Positions 7,607-15,319 of a DNA stretch of 64,000 nt are shown in pieces; the stretch's first letter is position 1; the number at the start of each line of letters is the position of its first letter. Location: positions 194,073 through 258,072 of the forward strand of contig VXVC01000012.1 of NCBI GenBank assembly GCA_009836625.1, read 5' to 3'. The notes below the pieces were generated by a model, which searched no databases, was not told the DNA's origin, and saw only the letters and a program-made list of their open reading frames with translations. Source of the stretch: Holophagales bacterium (GTDB taxonomy: Bacteria > Acidobacteriota > Thermoanaerobaculia > Multivoradales > Multivoraceae). The position numbers were made by a program, and so were the translations under genes.

Positions 7607-8635
7607 ATGGCGGACACGCGACTCCGCGTACTGCGCGACGGCGAGATCGAGGTTCTGCTCGACCTGCTGGACGGCTGGCCCTTCCCCGACGGCCAGCGGG
7701 GGCGGAACTTCTTCCGACGCTACATCGAGCTCGATCCTGCCTTCGAACCGCGGAACGTCTGGGTGGCCGAGCAGGGCGGTGAACTGGTCTCGTGCGTGCA
7801 GATCTTCCCGCGACGGGTGCGGATCGGCGGCGAAGCGCTGCCCATGGGCGGCATCGGCAGCGTGTTCACCAGGCCGGACCACAGGCGTCAAGGCGTGGCC
7901 GGCGCCCTGCTCGAGCGGGTGATCGACGCGATGCGTGAGAGAGGGATGGTGCTCTCGTACCTCCTCGCCGAGCGACTGCGTTGGTACGGGCAGTACGGCT
8001 ACCGGCCGTGGTCGCGCGGCTGGCGCACACTGCACTGGCCGGGGGTTGGCGGATCGCTGGCTGGCGGCGCCCGCCGCTACGACCCGGCGGCCGACGCGGG
8101 CGTGCTGAAGCGTCTCTGGGGCGTCTATGCGGGCGGCGCCGCCGGCGCGCCGCTGGACGGCATCGTCGACCGCGGCTCCCCGGAGGACTGGCGTAGCAGC
8201 TTCCAGCTTGCCGGCACGCCGGAGGAGGACATCTGGATCGCGGAGGGTAGTTCTCGCAGGACGGCCTACCTGCGTGTCGCCGACTTCAACGGACGGCTGC
8301 GGGCGCTGGAGTGGGGCCGGGAGGCTGACGGCGCCCCTGGCTTGAGCGAGTTGCTGGCCGCGGCCATGGCTGGGCGGAGGGTCGAGTCGATCCGGATGCC
8401 CCTGATTCGCGACGCGGCCCTGGAGGGCTTGCTGGCGGCCGCCGGCACACGGATCGACACCCGGCCGGCATGGAACGAAGTACCGCCCGACGCGACGCCT
8501 CCCGCCACCTGGATGGTCCGTAGCCTCGACGACGATGCACTCGCCAGGCGGCTGGGTACGGCGAACGTCGGCGATCTCCTGGCTCGCTTCCTGCCGCCCC
8601 AGCGTTTCGCCTTTTGGGAGGCGGATCGCTTCTAG
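7607..8635 (+). CDS. GNAT-family N-acetyltransferase (Eis-like)
   Basis: 342 residues. The N-terminal GNAT fold runs to about 150, with the acetyl-CoA pyrophosphate loop RPDHRRQGVAGALL at about 88-101 after the strand PMGGIGSVFT. YGQYGYRPW at about 126-134 matches the Y-x-x-F/Y-G-Y element of Eis-type enzymes. The region beyond 180 would form the second GNAT-like and sterol-carrier-like domains of that family, although at 342 residues it is shorter than classical Eis (about 400). Probable transfer of acetyl groups to amines; substrate unknown. Convergent with the DHFR-like gene, three bases apart. Confidence 0.8.
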   Translation: MADTRLRVLRDGEIEVLLDLLDGWPFPDGQRGRNFFRRYIELDPAFEPRNVWVAEQGGELVSCVQIFPRRVRIGGEALPMGGIGSVFTRPDHRRQGVAGALLERVIDAMRERGMVLSYLLAERLRWYGQYGYRPWSRGWRTLHWPGVGGSLAGGARRYDPAADAGVLKRLWGVYAGGAAGAPLDGIVDRGSPEDWRSSFQLAGTPEEDIWIAEGSSRRTAYLRVADFNGRLRALEWGREADGAPGLSELLAAAMAGRRVESIRMPLIRDAALEGLLAAAGTRIDTRPAWNEVPPDATPPATWMVRSLDDDALARRLGTANVGDLLARFLPPQRFAFWEADRF

Positions 8636-8638
8636 GAG

Positions 8639-9163
8639 TTAGGGGCGCTCCACGGAGTAGACCAGGTCGACCGTGCCCGTCTCCTTGTAGACGCCCTGTG
8701 CTACGAGTTCGAGCTTGATGCGCGGTGCCGGCTCGGCAATGAGCGGAATCCCGCCACCGAGAATCGTCGGAATCACCGCGACCTCCACTGTGTCGACGAG
8801 ACCCGCCTCGGCAAGGCTGCGGAACAGCGACCCACCGCCGAACAGCCAGATGTCCTTCTTGCCGGTCTCCTCGCGGAGCGATTGGACGACCTCCTTCCAG
8901 TCGTCGCCGACGATCGTGATGTTCTTGTAGTCGGCCTGCCGGAGGGTGCGCGAGAACACGAAAGTCCGCGCGCCGGGCATCGAACGCTGGTCCTGGCCGC
9001 CGGTGCTCTCGAAGGTCTTCCGGCCGATCAGGTAGGTGTCGAACTCGCCGTACAGCTCGGAGAAGTCGTAGTCGGGATCGATGACGATCCAGTCCGCTTC
9101 ACCGTCGGGTCCGGCGATGTAGCCGTCCAGGCTCATGGCGACGCAGTAACGAACTCTTCTCAT
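8639..9163 (-). CDS. Dihydrofolate reductase family protein (RibD C-terminal-like)
   Basis: 174 residues from the ATG at 9163, preceded by GAAGAG. It starts RRVRYCVAMSLDGYIAGPDG, the hallmark of the RibD_C/DHFR-like family, followed by YLIGRKTFES and, near 120, DIWLFGGGSLFRSL (NADPH-binding glycines), ending ETGTVDLVYSV. These stand-alone proteins are predicted NADPH-dependent reductases of pteridine- or pyrimidine-like substrates; they are not the housekeeping folA. An in-frame extension upstream of the ATG lacks family similarity and was not used. Confidence 0.87.
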   Translation of the reverse strand: MRRVRYCVAMSLDGYIAGPDGEADWIVIDPDYDFSELYGEFDTYLIGRKTFESTGGQDQRSMPGARTFVFSRTLRQADYKNITIVGDDWKEVVQSLREETGKKDIWLFGGGSLFRSLAEAGLVDTVEVAVIPTILGGGIPLIAEPAPRIKLELVAQGVYKETGTVDLVYSVERP

Positions 9164-9235
9164 GTCTCTTCGTTCCGTCCCGGGAGTGCCCTCACGCCAG
9201 CAGTTCGGCGCGCAGGACAGCGCAGAGCCTAGTCT

Positions 9236-9253
9236 GTAGCCGTCCGCGGCTAC
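9236..9253 (+). promoter_or_regulatory. Hairpin at the start of the selenoprotein transcription unit
   Basis: GTAGCCG and CGGCTAC form a perfect 7-bp stem with a four-base TCCG loop, ending 10 bases before the GTG at 9264. It overlaps the candidate -10 box TACACT (9251-9256), so it is more likely a DNA operator than an RNA element. Function unknown. Confidence 0.35.
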
Positions 9254-9256
9254 ACT
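9251..9256 (+). promoter_or_regulatory. Putative -10 box of leaderless type (TACACT)
   Basis: GCTACACT ends seven bases before the GTG start of the selenoprotein gene and no Shine-Dalgarno sequence follows. Same geometry as other operon starts here. Confidence 0.4.
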
Positions 9257-9263
9257 CCCAACC

Positions 9264-9800
9264 GTGCAGGTTCTGGACCCCTCCTGGGAGGGCTCACCGC
9301 CACAACTCTCGCCGGCGCCCCGGTTGGAAGCGTTGGCTGGCGTCGATGTTGCCTTGCTCTCGAATGGCAAGGCCGGCGTCGCGCCGCTGTTCGACCACCT
9401 CGAGTCGCTGCTGCGGGAACGCTGGAAGGTGGCCGCGGTGGAGCGCGCGACGAAGGGGAACTACAGCGCTCCGGCCGAGCCTGAACTCGTGCGCCGTCTG
9501 GCGCGGCGCCGTCTGGTCATCACCGGTGTCGGGGACTGAGGGAGCTGCTCGTCGTGCAGTCTGCACGACGCCGTCACGTTCGAGCGCGAAGGTGTGCCCG
9601 CGGTCGGCGTGATGACGTCGGCGTTCGTCGATGGCGCCGAGTTGATGGCGCACGCCTGCGGGGCCCCGGACTACAGGTTCGCGGTGATCGAGCATCCGAT
9701 CAGCAGCGCGACCGACGCGGAGCTCCTGGAACGGGCGAGCGAGATCGTGAGGCAGGCGGAGGAACTGGTGTTTGCCGCGGCGCCGGAGGGCTCGCCGTGA
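9264..9800 (+). CDS. UGSC-motif family selenoprotein (in-frame TGA = selenocysteine)
   Basis: 178 residues, GTG start, reading through TGA at 9537-9539 as selenocysteine 92. Before the TGA: MQVLDPSWEG, then a VDVALLSNGKAG element, ending RLVITGVGD; after it: U-GSCSSCSLHDAV, then GVPAVGVMTSAF. The segment GVGD-U-GSC-(S/T)SCS-HDA is the signature of the UGSC selenoprotein family, whose U-x-x-C pair suggests a redox role; the biological function is unknown. Both halves are in the same frame and neither is a complete protein alone. A SECIS-like hairpin follows the TGA at 9550-9570. The gene ends TGATG, overlapping the sialidase start, and heads an operon with a symporter. Expression needs SelA, SelB, SelC and SelD, which are not in this window. 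Confidence 0.9.
9550..9570 (+). promoter_or_regulatory. Bacterial SECIS element
   Basis: CGTCGTGCA and TGCACGACG form a perfect 9-bp stem closing on loop GTC, ten bases after the TGA codon. Loop G at 9559 is 20 bases past the TGA, inside the usual bacterial SECIS spacing, and the GCA-G(G)UC-UGC apex resembles that of E. coli fdhF mRNA, which binds SelB. It is embedded in the coding sequence, as is normal for bacteria. Confidence 0.85.
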
Positions 9801-10929
9801 TGGGTCGGCGGTGGGTCGGCGTCGGAGTTGTGGCGTTTACCGTGCTGCTTTCGGCACCGGCTGCGGGCCAGGACGGCGTCGTGCTGGCGGAGTTCATCTT
9901 CCACGACGCGCCCACCCCGAGTGTCACGCCTCGACGATCGCCGAGACGGCTTCCGGCGCTCTGGTCGCTGCATGGTTCGGCGGGACAGCCGAACGCAACG
10001 CGGACGTCGGCATCTGGTTCAGCCGGCTCGGCGTCGACGGCTGGACGTCCCCGGTCGAAGTCGCCAACGGAGTTCAGCCGGACGGCGGCCGCTATCCGAC
10101 CTGGAACCCGGTCCTCTACCAGCCGCCCCGCGACGGTGCGCCGCTGCTCCTCTTCTTCAAGGTGGGGCCGAGCCCGCCTGAGTGGTGGGGAATGGTCATG
10201 GAATCGGAGGACGACGGCCGTACCTGGAGCGAACCCCGGCGGCTTCCGGAGGGCATTCTGGGTCCGATCAAGAACAAGCCGATCACCCTGCCCGACGGCA
10301 GTCTGCTCGCCGGCTCGAGTATCGAGGATGCGCCGGAACCTCCTGCCTGGCGGGCGCACTTCGAGCGTTCGCCCGATCTGGGCCGAACCTGGGCTCGTAG
10401 CGAGCGGCTGGCCGGCCGGACTTCGGGCGGTGAGCACTTCTGGATCATCCAGCCGACGATCCTGGAACTCGGCGACGGCGAACTCCTGGCGCTGTTTCGG
10501 TCCAAGCAGAGTCGAATAGCGGCGTCCCGCTCAGCGGACGAAGGCCGCACCTGGGGGCCGATCTACGCCACCGGCCTGCTCAATCCCGACGCCGGGGTCG
10601 ATGGCCTTACGCTGGCCGACGGCCGGCACCTTCTCGTCTACAACCACAAGGTGCGCGTGGATGGTGCCTGGGCCGGCTCCCGGTCGCGCCTGAACGTGGC
10701 GCTCTCGGACGACGGCGACACCTGGGACGCGGCCCTGATGCTGGAGGACCAGGACGGGGAGTACTCCTATCCGGCGGTTATCCAGAGCAGCGACGGCCAG
10801 GTCCATGTGACGTACACGCACCGGCGCACGCGCATCCGGCATCTGGTCCTCGACCCGGCTCTGCTGCTGCGGCACCCGATGTCCGGAGTCGAGTGGCCGG
10901 CGGAAGCGCCGGTCCTGCCTCCCGAGTGA
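9800..10929 (+). pseudogene. Exo-alpha-sialidase/BNR-repeat glycosidase, single-base frameshift
   Basis: Starts at ATG 9800 with a signal peptide (MGRRWVGVGVVAFTVLLSAP) and VVLAEFIFHDAPTPS in one frame, then continues in the -1 frame from about 9923 as ECHASTIAETASGALVAAWF to the stop at 10929. Restoring one C in the CACCCCG run (9917-9924) gives an uninterrupted protein of 376 residues. Bacterial neuraminidase (Asp-box) repeats are visible: SEDDGRTWSEP, RSPDLGRTWARS, SADEGRTWGP, SDDGDTWDA. Family members release sialic acid or related sugars outside the cytoplasm, which fits the coupled symporter. The shift may be a true mutation or a sequencing error; all other coupling features are intact. 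Confidence 0.8.
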
Positions 10930-12410
10930 CCGCGAGCGCCGATCTCGTCGTTTTCGTCGCCTACCTGGCGGCGGTGGTGGTGCTCGGGCTCTCGCTGGCC
11001 AGGCGGAGCGGAACGGCGCGCGGGTTCATGGTCGCCGGCGGAGCGCTGCCGGGCTGGGCGGTCGGCATGTCGATGTTCGGCACGTTCCTTTCCAGCAACA
11101 CGTTCATCGGGGTCCCGGGGCAGGCGTACGGCGGCAACTGGAACGCGTTCGTGTTCTCGCTGTCCCTGCCGGTGGCGGCCTTCCTCGCCGCGCGCTGGTG
11201 GATCCCGTTCTATCGCCGCGGCGACTCGGTGTCGGCCTACCACCACCTGGAGGAGCGTTTCGGCCGCTGGGCGCGGACCTACGCCGTTGCCTGTTACCTG
11301 CTGACCCAGTTCGCGCGGGTCGGGTCGATCCTGTTCGGCGTCGCTCTGGCGATGAACGCCCTGACCGGCTGGCCGGTGGCCTGGATCATTCTGAGCACCG
11401 GCGTCGTCGTCACGGTCTACACCCTGGTCGGCGGCATCGAAGCGGTCATCTGGACCGACGTGATCCAGAGTGTCGTGCTGACCATCGGCGCCCTGATCGT
11501 CGTCGGACTCCTGATCGCGGATGCGCAGGGTGGGTTCGGCGGACTGCTCGAAACGGCGCAGGCCGCGGAGAAGTTCTCGCTCGGCAGCTTTTCCTTCGAC
11601 TTCACGACCTCGACGTTCTGGGTCGTCCTGGTCTACGGCCTGTTCATCAACTTCACCAACTTCGGCATCGACCAGAGCTATGTCCAGCGATATCACGCGG
11701 CGGTGACCGACCGTGCCGCGTCTCGCTCGGTGTGGCTGGCGGCCGGCCTCTACCTGCCGGTTTCGGCCGTCTTCTTCTTCATTGGCACCGGGCTGTTCGT
11801 CGTTCTCCAGGGCCAGCCCGAGGCGGCCGGTCTCGCTGCTGATCAAGCGTTCCCGCACTACATCTCGACTCGGCTGCCGTCCGGTGCCGCGGGCCTGCTG
11901 ATCGCGGCGCTGTTCGCGGCGGCGATGAGCAGCATCGACACCTCGTTCAACAGCTCAGCCACGGTGTTCCTGTCGGACATCTACCGGACGTACATCCGGC
12001 CCGAGCGCGGTCCGGACGGCGGCGAGGCGGAGGATCTGAGTGTGCTGCGGAGGTCCACGGTCGTCATCGGCGTTCTCGGCACGGGTGCGGCGCTACTGAT
12101 GATCGGCGCGGAAAGCCTGCTGGACGTCTGGTGGACAGTGTCGGGCATCTTCGCTGGCGGACTGCTGGGACTCTTCGCGCTCGACCGGTTGGCGCCGCGG
12201 ACCGGGCGGGCGGCGGCCCAGGTTGGAGTGGCGGTGGGCGTGCTCGTCATCGTCTGGATGACGGTGTCGCCGCGGCTTGAGGGCGGCCTGGCCATGCTGC
12301 GCATTCCGCTGCACAGCTACATGATCACCGTCATTGGCACGCTAACGATCTTCGGTGTCGGTCTGGTGCTTTCCGGCGGGCGTCGGACGCCCGGCGCTGC
12401 GATAGGGTGA
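10926..12410 (+). CDS. SSS-family sodium:solute symporter (sialidase-linked)
   Basis: 494 residues with the GTG at 10926 inside the sialidase stop (GTGA). About 13 hydrophobic segments. SSS signatures: GMSMFGTFLSSNTFIGVPG in helix 1, YTLVGGIEAVIWTDVIQS, GIDQSYVQRYHAA, and the sodium-site helix AALFAAAMSSIDTSFNSSAT. SSS members include sialic acid transporters, so uptake of a sialidase product is the simplest reading, though the substrate is inferred only from context. An in-frame GTG at 10893 would overlap the sialidase by 37 bases and is less likely. Confidence 0.9.
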   Translation: MTASADLVVFVAYLAAVVVLGLSLARRSGTARGFMVAGGALPGWAVGMSMFGTFLSSNTFIGVPGQAYGGNWNAFVFSLSLPVAAFLAARWWIPFYRRGDSVSAYHHLEERFGRWARTYAVACYLLTQFARVGSILFGVALAMNALTGWPVAWIILSTGVVVTVYTLVGGIEAVIWTDVIQSVVLTIGALIVVGLLIADAQGGFGGLLETAQAAEKFSLGSFSFDFTTSTFWVVLVYGLFINFTNFGIDQSYVQRYHAAVTDRAASRSVWLAAGLYLPVSAVFFFIGTGLFVVLQGQPEAAGLAADQAFPHYISTRLPSGAAGLLIAALFAAAMSSIDTSFNSSATVFLSDIYRTYIRPERGPDGGEAEDLSVLRRSTVVIGVLGTGAALLMIGAESLLDVWWTVSGIFAGGLLGLFALDRLAPRTGRAAAQVGVAVGVLVIVWMTVSPRLEGGLAMLRIPLHSYMITVIGTLTIFGVGLVLSGGRRTPGAAIG

Positions 12411-12979
12411 CAACCTTCGCGCAGTCACCGATGTTCGCTCGAGTTTCTCCGCCGACCCCGCGCTCCGCCCGTCCACGCCGGCTGGCGGTCGTCCTGGCCG
12501 CTTCGCTCCTGCTGCTTTCGCTGGGCGGCTGCAACAACAGCGGGGATCTACTGGGCGTCGAGCTCGTCGTCTTCACCCTCGGCGAGTGGGCCGGTACCGG
12601 GCCGCAGGGAGAGGAGTTCCGGTTCATCCTGGAGCGCGACGATGACGATGTGAGGCTCGCCGCCTTCCTCGTCAACCTGCCGGGACTTGCGGACGCTGCC
12701 GTGGGCGAGCCCGAGGCATGCGCCACGCTGGTCAACGCGTTCACAAGGTTCGGGAACTCCAACGCGAACGTCCGGATCCGCGAAGCCGGCTTCCGGTTCC
12801 GCACGCCGAACGACGTCCGGGTCGACCAGGACGGCCTGATCGAGGCGGTGATCACCGGCACCTTCGACTCTCCGGACAGCGCGATGGTTGACGCCGAGAT
12901 CGAGATCGACGCCACGCGCTTCCTCCCTTGCCGCATCGAGACGATGGCCAGTTGGGAGATGGAGCCGGTCGGTTCCTGA
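12407..12979 (+). CDS. Predicted lipoprotein, unknown function
   Basis: 190 residues, GTG overlapping the symporter stop (GTGA). After a basic leader, residues 27-43 are hydrophobic (VVLAASLLLLSLGG) and end in a lipobox with Cys at about 43, then NNSGD. The mature part is an acidic beta-rich domain (EWAGTGPQGEEFRFILERD, AVITGTFDSPDSAMVDAEIE) resembling small surface beta-sandwich proteins. No family recognised. Encoded with a sialidase and a symporter, so a surface role in glycan handling is possible. Confidence 0.7.
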   Translation: MTTFAQSPMFARVSPPTPRSARPRRLAVVLAASLLLLSLGGCNNSGDLLGVELVVFTLGEWAGTGPQGEEFRFILERDDDDVRLAAFLVNLPGLADAAVGEPEACATLVNAFTRFGNSNANVRIREAGFRFRTPNDVRVDQDGLIEAVITGTFDSPDSAMVDAEIEIDATRFLPCRIETMASWEMEPVGS

Positions 12980-13015
12980 ATCGCGGGCGAGACGAGAGCG
13001 AGGCGGAGGCGGAGG

Positions 13016-14587
13016 ATGTATCCCGGCAGGTACGCGCGCGAAACTCCGGACAAGGCGGCGGTCATCATGGCCGGGACCGGCGAGATGGTCACCTACTTCG
13101 AACTCGACCGTCGGTCGAACCGTCTGGCTCAGCTCTGGTACGCGCGGGGCCTGCGGCCGGGCGACCACGTGGCGATCTTCATGGAGAACGACCCGCGGTA
13201 CTTCGACGTCTACTGGGCGGCGATCCGGTCGGGCCTCTACCTGACCACGGTGAATCGCTACCTGACCGCGGAGGAGGCGGCGTACATCGTCAAGGACTGC
13301 GGCGCGGAGAGCATCGTCGGTTCGGCGAAGCTGGCCGAAGCGTGTGCCGAACTGACGGACCTGATCCCGAGCTGTCCGAGCCGGCTGATCGTCGACGACG
13401 ACGGAATGGGAACTCCGCCGGGCTGGGATGACTATGGCGAGGCGACAGCCGCGTTTCCAGCCGAGCCGCTCGCCGATCAGCCGCGCGGCAGCACGATGCT
13501 CTACAGCTCCGGCACGACCGGGCGGCCCAAGGGCATCCTGCGACCGCTGACCGGTCTGTCGGTGGAGGAGATGCCGGACCAGCGATTCGAGGTGCTGACG
13601 ACGATCTACGGCATCGACGCCGATTCGATCTACCTGTCGCCTGCGCCCCTGTACCACGCGGCGCCGCTCGGCTTCACGGCCGGGACGCAGACTCTCGGTG
13701 GCACGGTGGTCGTTATGGAGCGGTTCGACCCGGAGCTCTCGCTCAAGGCGATCGAGGACTACGGCATCACCGTCAGCCAGTGGGTGCCGACGATGTTCAG
13801 CCGCATGCTCAAGCTCCCCGAGCAGGCGCGCACCCGCTTCGACCTGTCGAGCCACAAGCGGGCGATCCACGCCGCGGCTCCCTGTCCGGTCGACGTCAAA
13901 CGGCGGATGATCGAGTGGTGGGGGCCGATCATCCTGGAGTACTACGCCGGCTCCGAGGGCAACGGCATGTGCGCGGTCGAAACGGAGGAGTGGCTCATGA
14001 AGCCGGGCACGGTCGGCCAGTGCCTGACCGCAACGGTCCACATCTGTGACGACGAAGGCGAGGAGTTGCCGGCGGGCGAACCGGGGACGATCTTCTTCGA
14101 ACCGCCCGAGGACGCCGACCTGTTCGAGTACCACGGCGACCGGGAGAAGACCCTCGGCTCGCGGCACCCGCGCCATCCCCGCTGGAGCACTCTCGGCGAT
14201 GTCGGCTACCTGGACGAGGACGGTTACGTCTTCCTGACCGACCGCAAGGCGTTCATGATCATCTCGGGCGGTGTCAACATCTATCCGCAGGAGATCGAGG
14301 ACGCTCTCATCCTTCACCCGAAGGTGGCCGACGTGGCGGTGATTGGCGCGCCGAACGAGGACCTGGGCGAAGAAGTCAGGGCGGTCGTCCAGTTGATGCC
14401 CGGTTTCGAGGAGAGCCCGGACGTTGCCGAGGAGCTCCTCGCCTACGCGAGAGAGCGCGTGGCGCACTACAAGGCGCCGAAGTCGATCGACTTCGAGGAG
14501 CAGCTCCCACGGCTTCCAACCGGGAAGCTCTACAAGCGCCTGCTGCGGGACCGCTACTGGACGGGCCGTTCCTCGCGGATCGTCTGA
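13016..14587 (+). CDS. AMP-dependent acyl-CoA synthetase/ligase
   Basis: 523 residues, ATG at 13016 with GGAGG directly upstream. Adenylate-forming enzyme motifs are in order: P-loop-like YSSGTTGRPKGI at about 162-173, YYAGSEGNG near 308-316, the TLGDVGYLDEDGY motif near 394 and the hinge LTDRKAFMIISGGVNIYPQE at about 408-427, with the catalytic Lys in LPTGKLYKR near 508. Family members activate carboxylic acids as acyl-AMP and then as CoA thioesters; the Gly-rich acyl pocket and length suit medium- or long-chain, or aromatic, acids. It follows the lipoprotein gene by 36 bases and may belong to that operon. Confidence 0.92.
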   Translation: MYPGRYARETPDKAAVIMAGTGEMVTYFELDRRSNRLAQLWYARGLRPGDHVAIFMENDPRYFDVYWAAIRSGLYLTTVNRYLTAEEAAYIVKDCGAESIVGSAKLAEACAELTDLIPSCPSRLIVDDDGMGTPPGWDDYGEATAAFPAEPLADQPRGSTMLYSSGTTGRPKGILRPLTGLSVEEMPDQRFEVLTTIYGIDADSIYLSPAPLYHAAPLGFTAGTQTLGGTVVVMERFDPELSLKAIEDYGITVSQWVPTMFSRMLKLPEQARTRFDLSSHKRAIHAAAPCPVDVKRRMIEWWGPIILEYYAGSEGNGMCAVETEEWLMKPGTVGQCLTATVHICDDEGEELPAGEPGTIFFEPPEDADLFEYHGDREKTLGSRHPRHPRWSTLGDVGYLDEDGYVFLTDRKAFMIISGGVNIYPQEIEDALILHPKVADVAVIGAPNEDLGEEVRAVVQLMPGFEESPDVAEELLAYARERVAHYKAPKSIDFEEQLPRLPTGKLYKRLLRDRYWTGRSSRIV

Positions 14588-14605
14588 GGCTGGACGGCGA
14601 CTGGC

Positions 14606-15319
14606 TTGCTGACCAGGATCGCGGACGAACTCGCCTCGGCGGTCGACGATCTCCGATTCGGCCCCCCGGTCGCCCACGTCTACAACCCGCTGGTCTACGC
14701 CCAAGCGGCGCACCACGCGTACCTGAACCTGGCCGGCGCCGGGCCGGGCAGGGTGATTCTCCTCGGGATGAACCCGGGCCCGTGGGGCATGACCCAGACC
14801 GGCGTTCCGTTCGGTGAGGTGGCGTACGTGCAGGAGTGGCTCGGCATCGACGCTTCGGTGGAACCGCCGGCTGTTCAGCACCCGAAACGGCCGATCCTCG
14901 GTTTCGACTGCCGGCGGAGCGAGGTTAGTGGCCGGCGCGTCTGGGGCTGGGCGAAGCAGCGTTTCGAGGACCCGGAGGCGTTCTTCAGGCGGTTCCTGAT
15001 CTGGAACTACTGCCCGCTGGCGTTTCTCCTGGAGAGCGGGGCCAACCTGACACCGGACCGGCTGCCGGCACGCGAAAAGGCGCCCCTGTTTCAGGCCTGC
15101 GACCGGGCGCTGCGGCAGGCCGTCGAAGCGCTGGAGCCCCGGCTCGTGGTCGGAGTCGGTGCTTTCGCGGAAGGCCGGTCGCGGCGCGCGCTCGCGGACC
15201 TGAACGTGCCGGTCGGCCGGATGCTCCATCCGAGCCCGGCGAGCCCGGCCGCGAACCGCGGCTGGCAGGAGCAGGCGGAACGTGATCTGCGCGCCCTGGG
15301 TGTGAAGTTCCAGAGCTAG
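14606..15319 (+). CDS. SMUG1-type uracil-DNA glycosylase
   Basis: 237 residues from a TTG at 14606. The active-site motif GMNPGPWGMTQTGVPFG (about 52-68) and the distal HPSPASPAANRGW (about 211-223) are the two signatures of SMUG1 glycosylases; Asn in GMNPGP is the catalytic water-binding residue and His in HPSP the second. FLIWNYCPLAF supports the same fold. It would excise uracil and oxidised pyrimidines from DNA in base excision repair. Eighteen bases separate it from the acyl-CoA synthetase. Its TAG and the TAG of the convergent hydrolase share the palindrome CTAG at 15316-15319. Confidence 0.9.
   Translation: MLTRIADELASAVDDLRFGPPVAHVYNPLVYAQAAHHAYLNLAGAGPGRVILLGMNPGPWGMTQTGVPFGEVAYVQEWLGIDASVEPPAVQHPKRPILGFDCRRSEVSGRRVWGWAKQRFEDPEAFFRRFLIWNYCPLAFLLESGANLTPDRLPAREKAPLFQACDRALRQAVEALEPRLVVGVGAFAEGRSRRALADLNVPVGRMLHPSPASPAANRGWQEQAERDLRALGVKFQS

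Noticed and set aside
9800..10929. A second selenocysteine or programmed frameshift in the sialidase
   Set aside because: The break is a frame change at a C-run, not a TGA, and no slippery heptamer with downstream structure was evident; a one-base deletion explains it.
12548..15229. Very long open frame (893 codons) on the minus strand
   Set aside because: Antisense to the acyl-CoA synthetase and SMUG1-type genes; composition is Arg/His/Asp-rich as expected of a shadow in G+C-rich DNA, with no motif.
15316..15319. CTAG at convergent stops (also at 25329-25332) as a functional site
   Set aside because: It is simply two TAG stops sharing a palindrome; no further structure is present.
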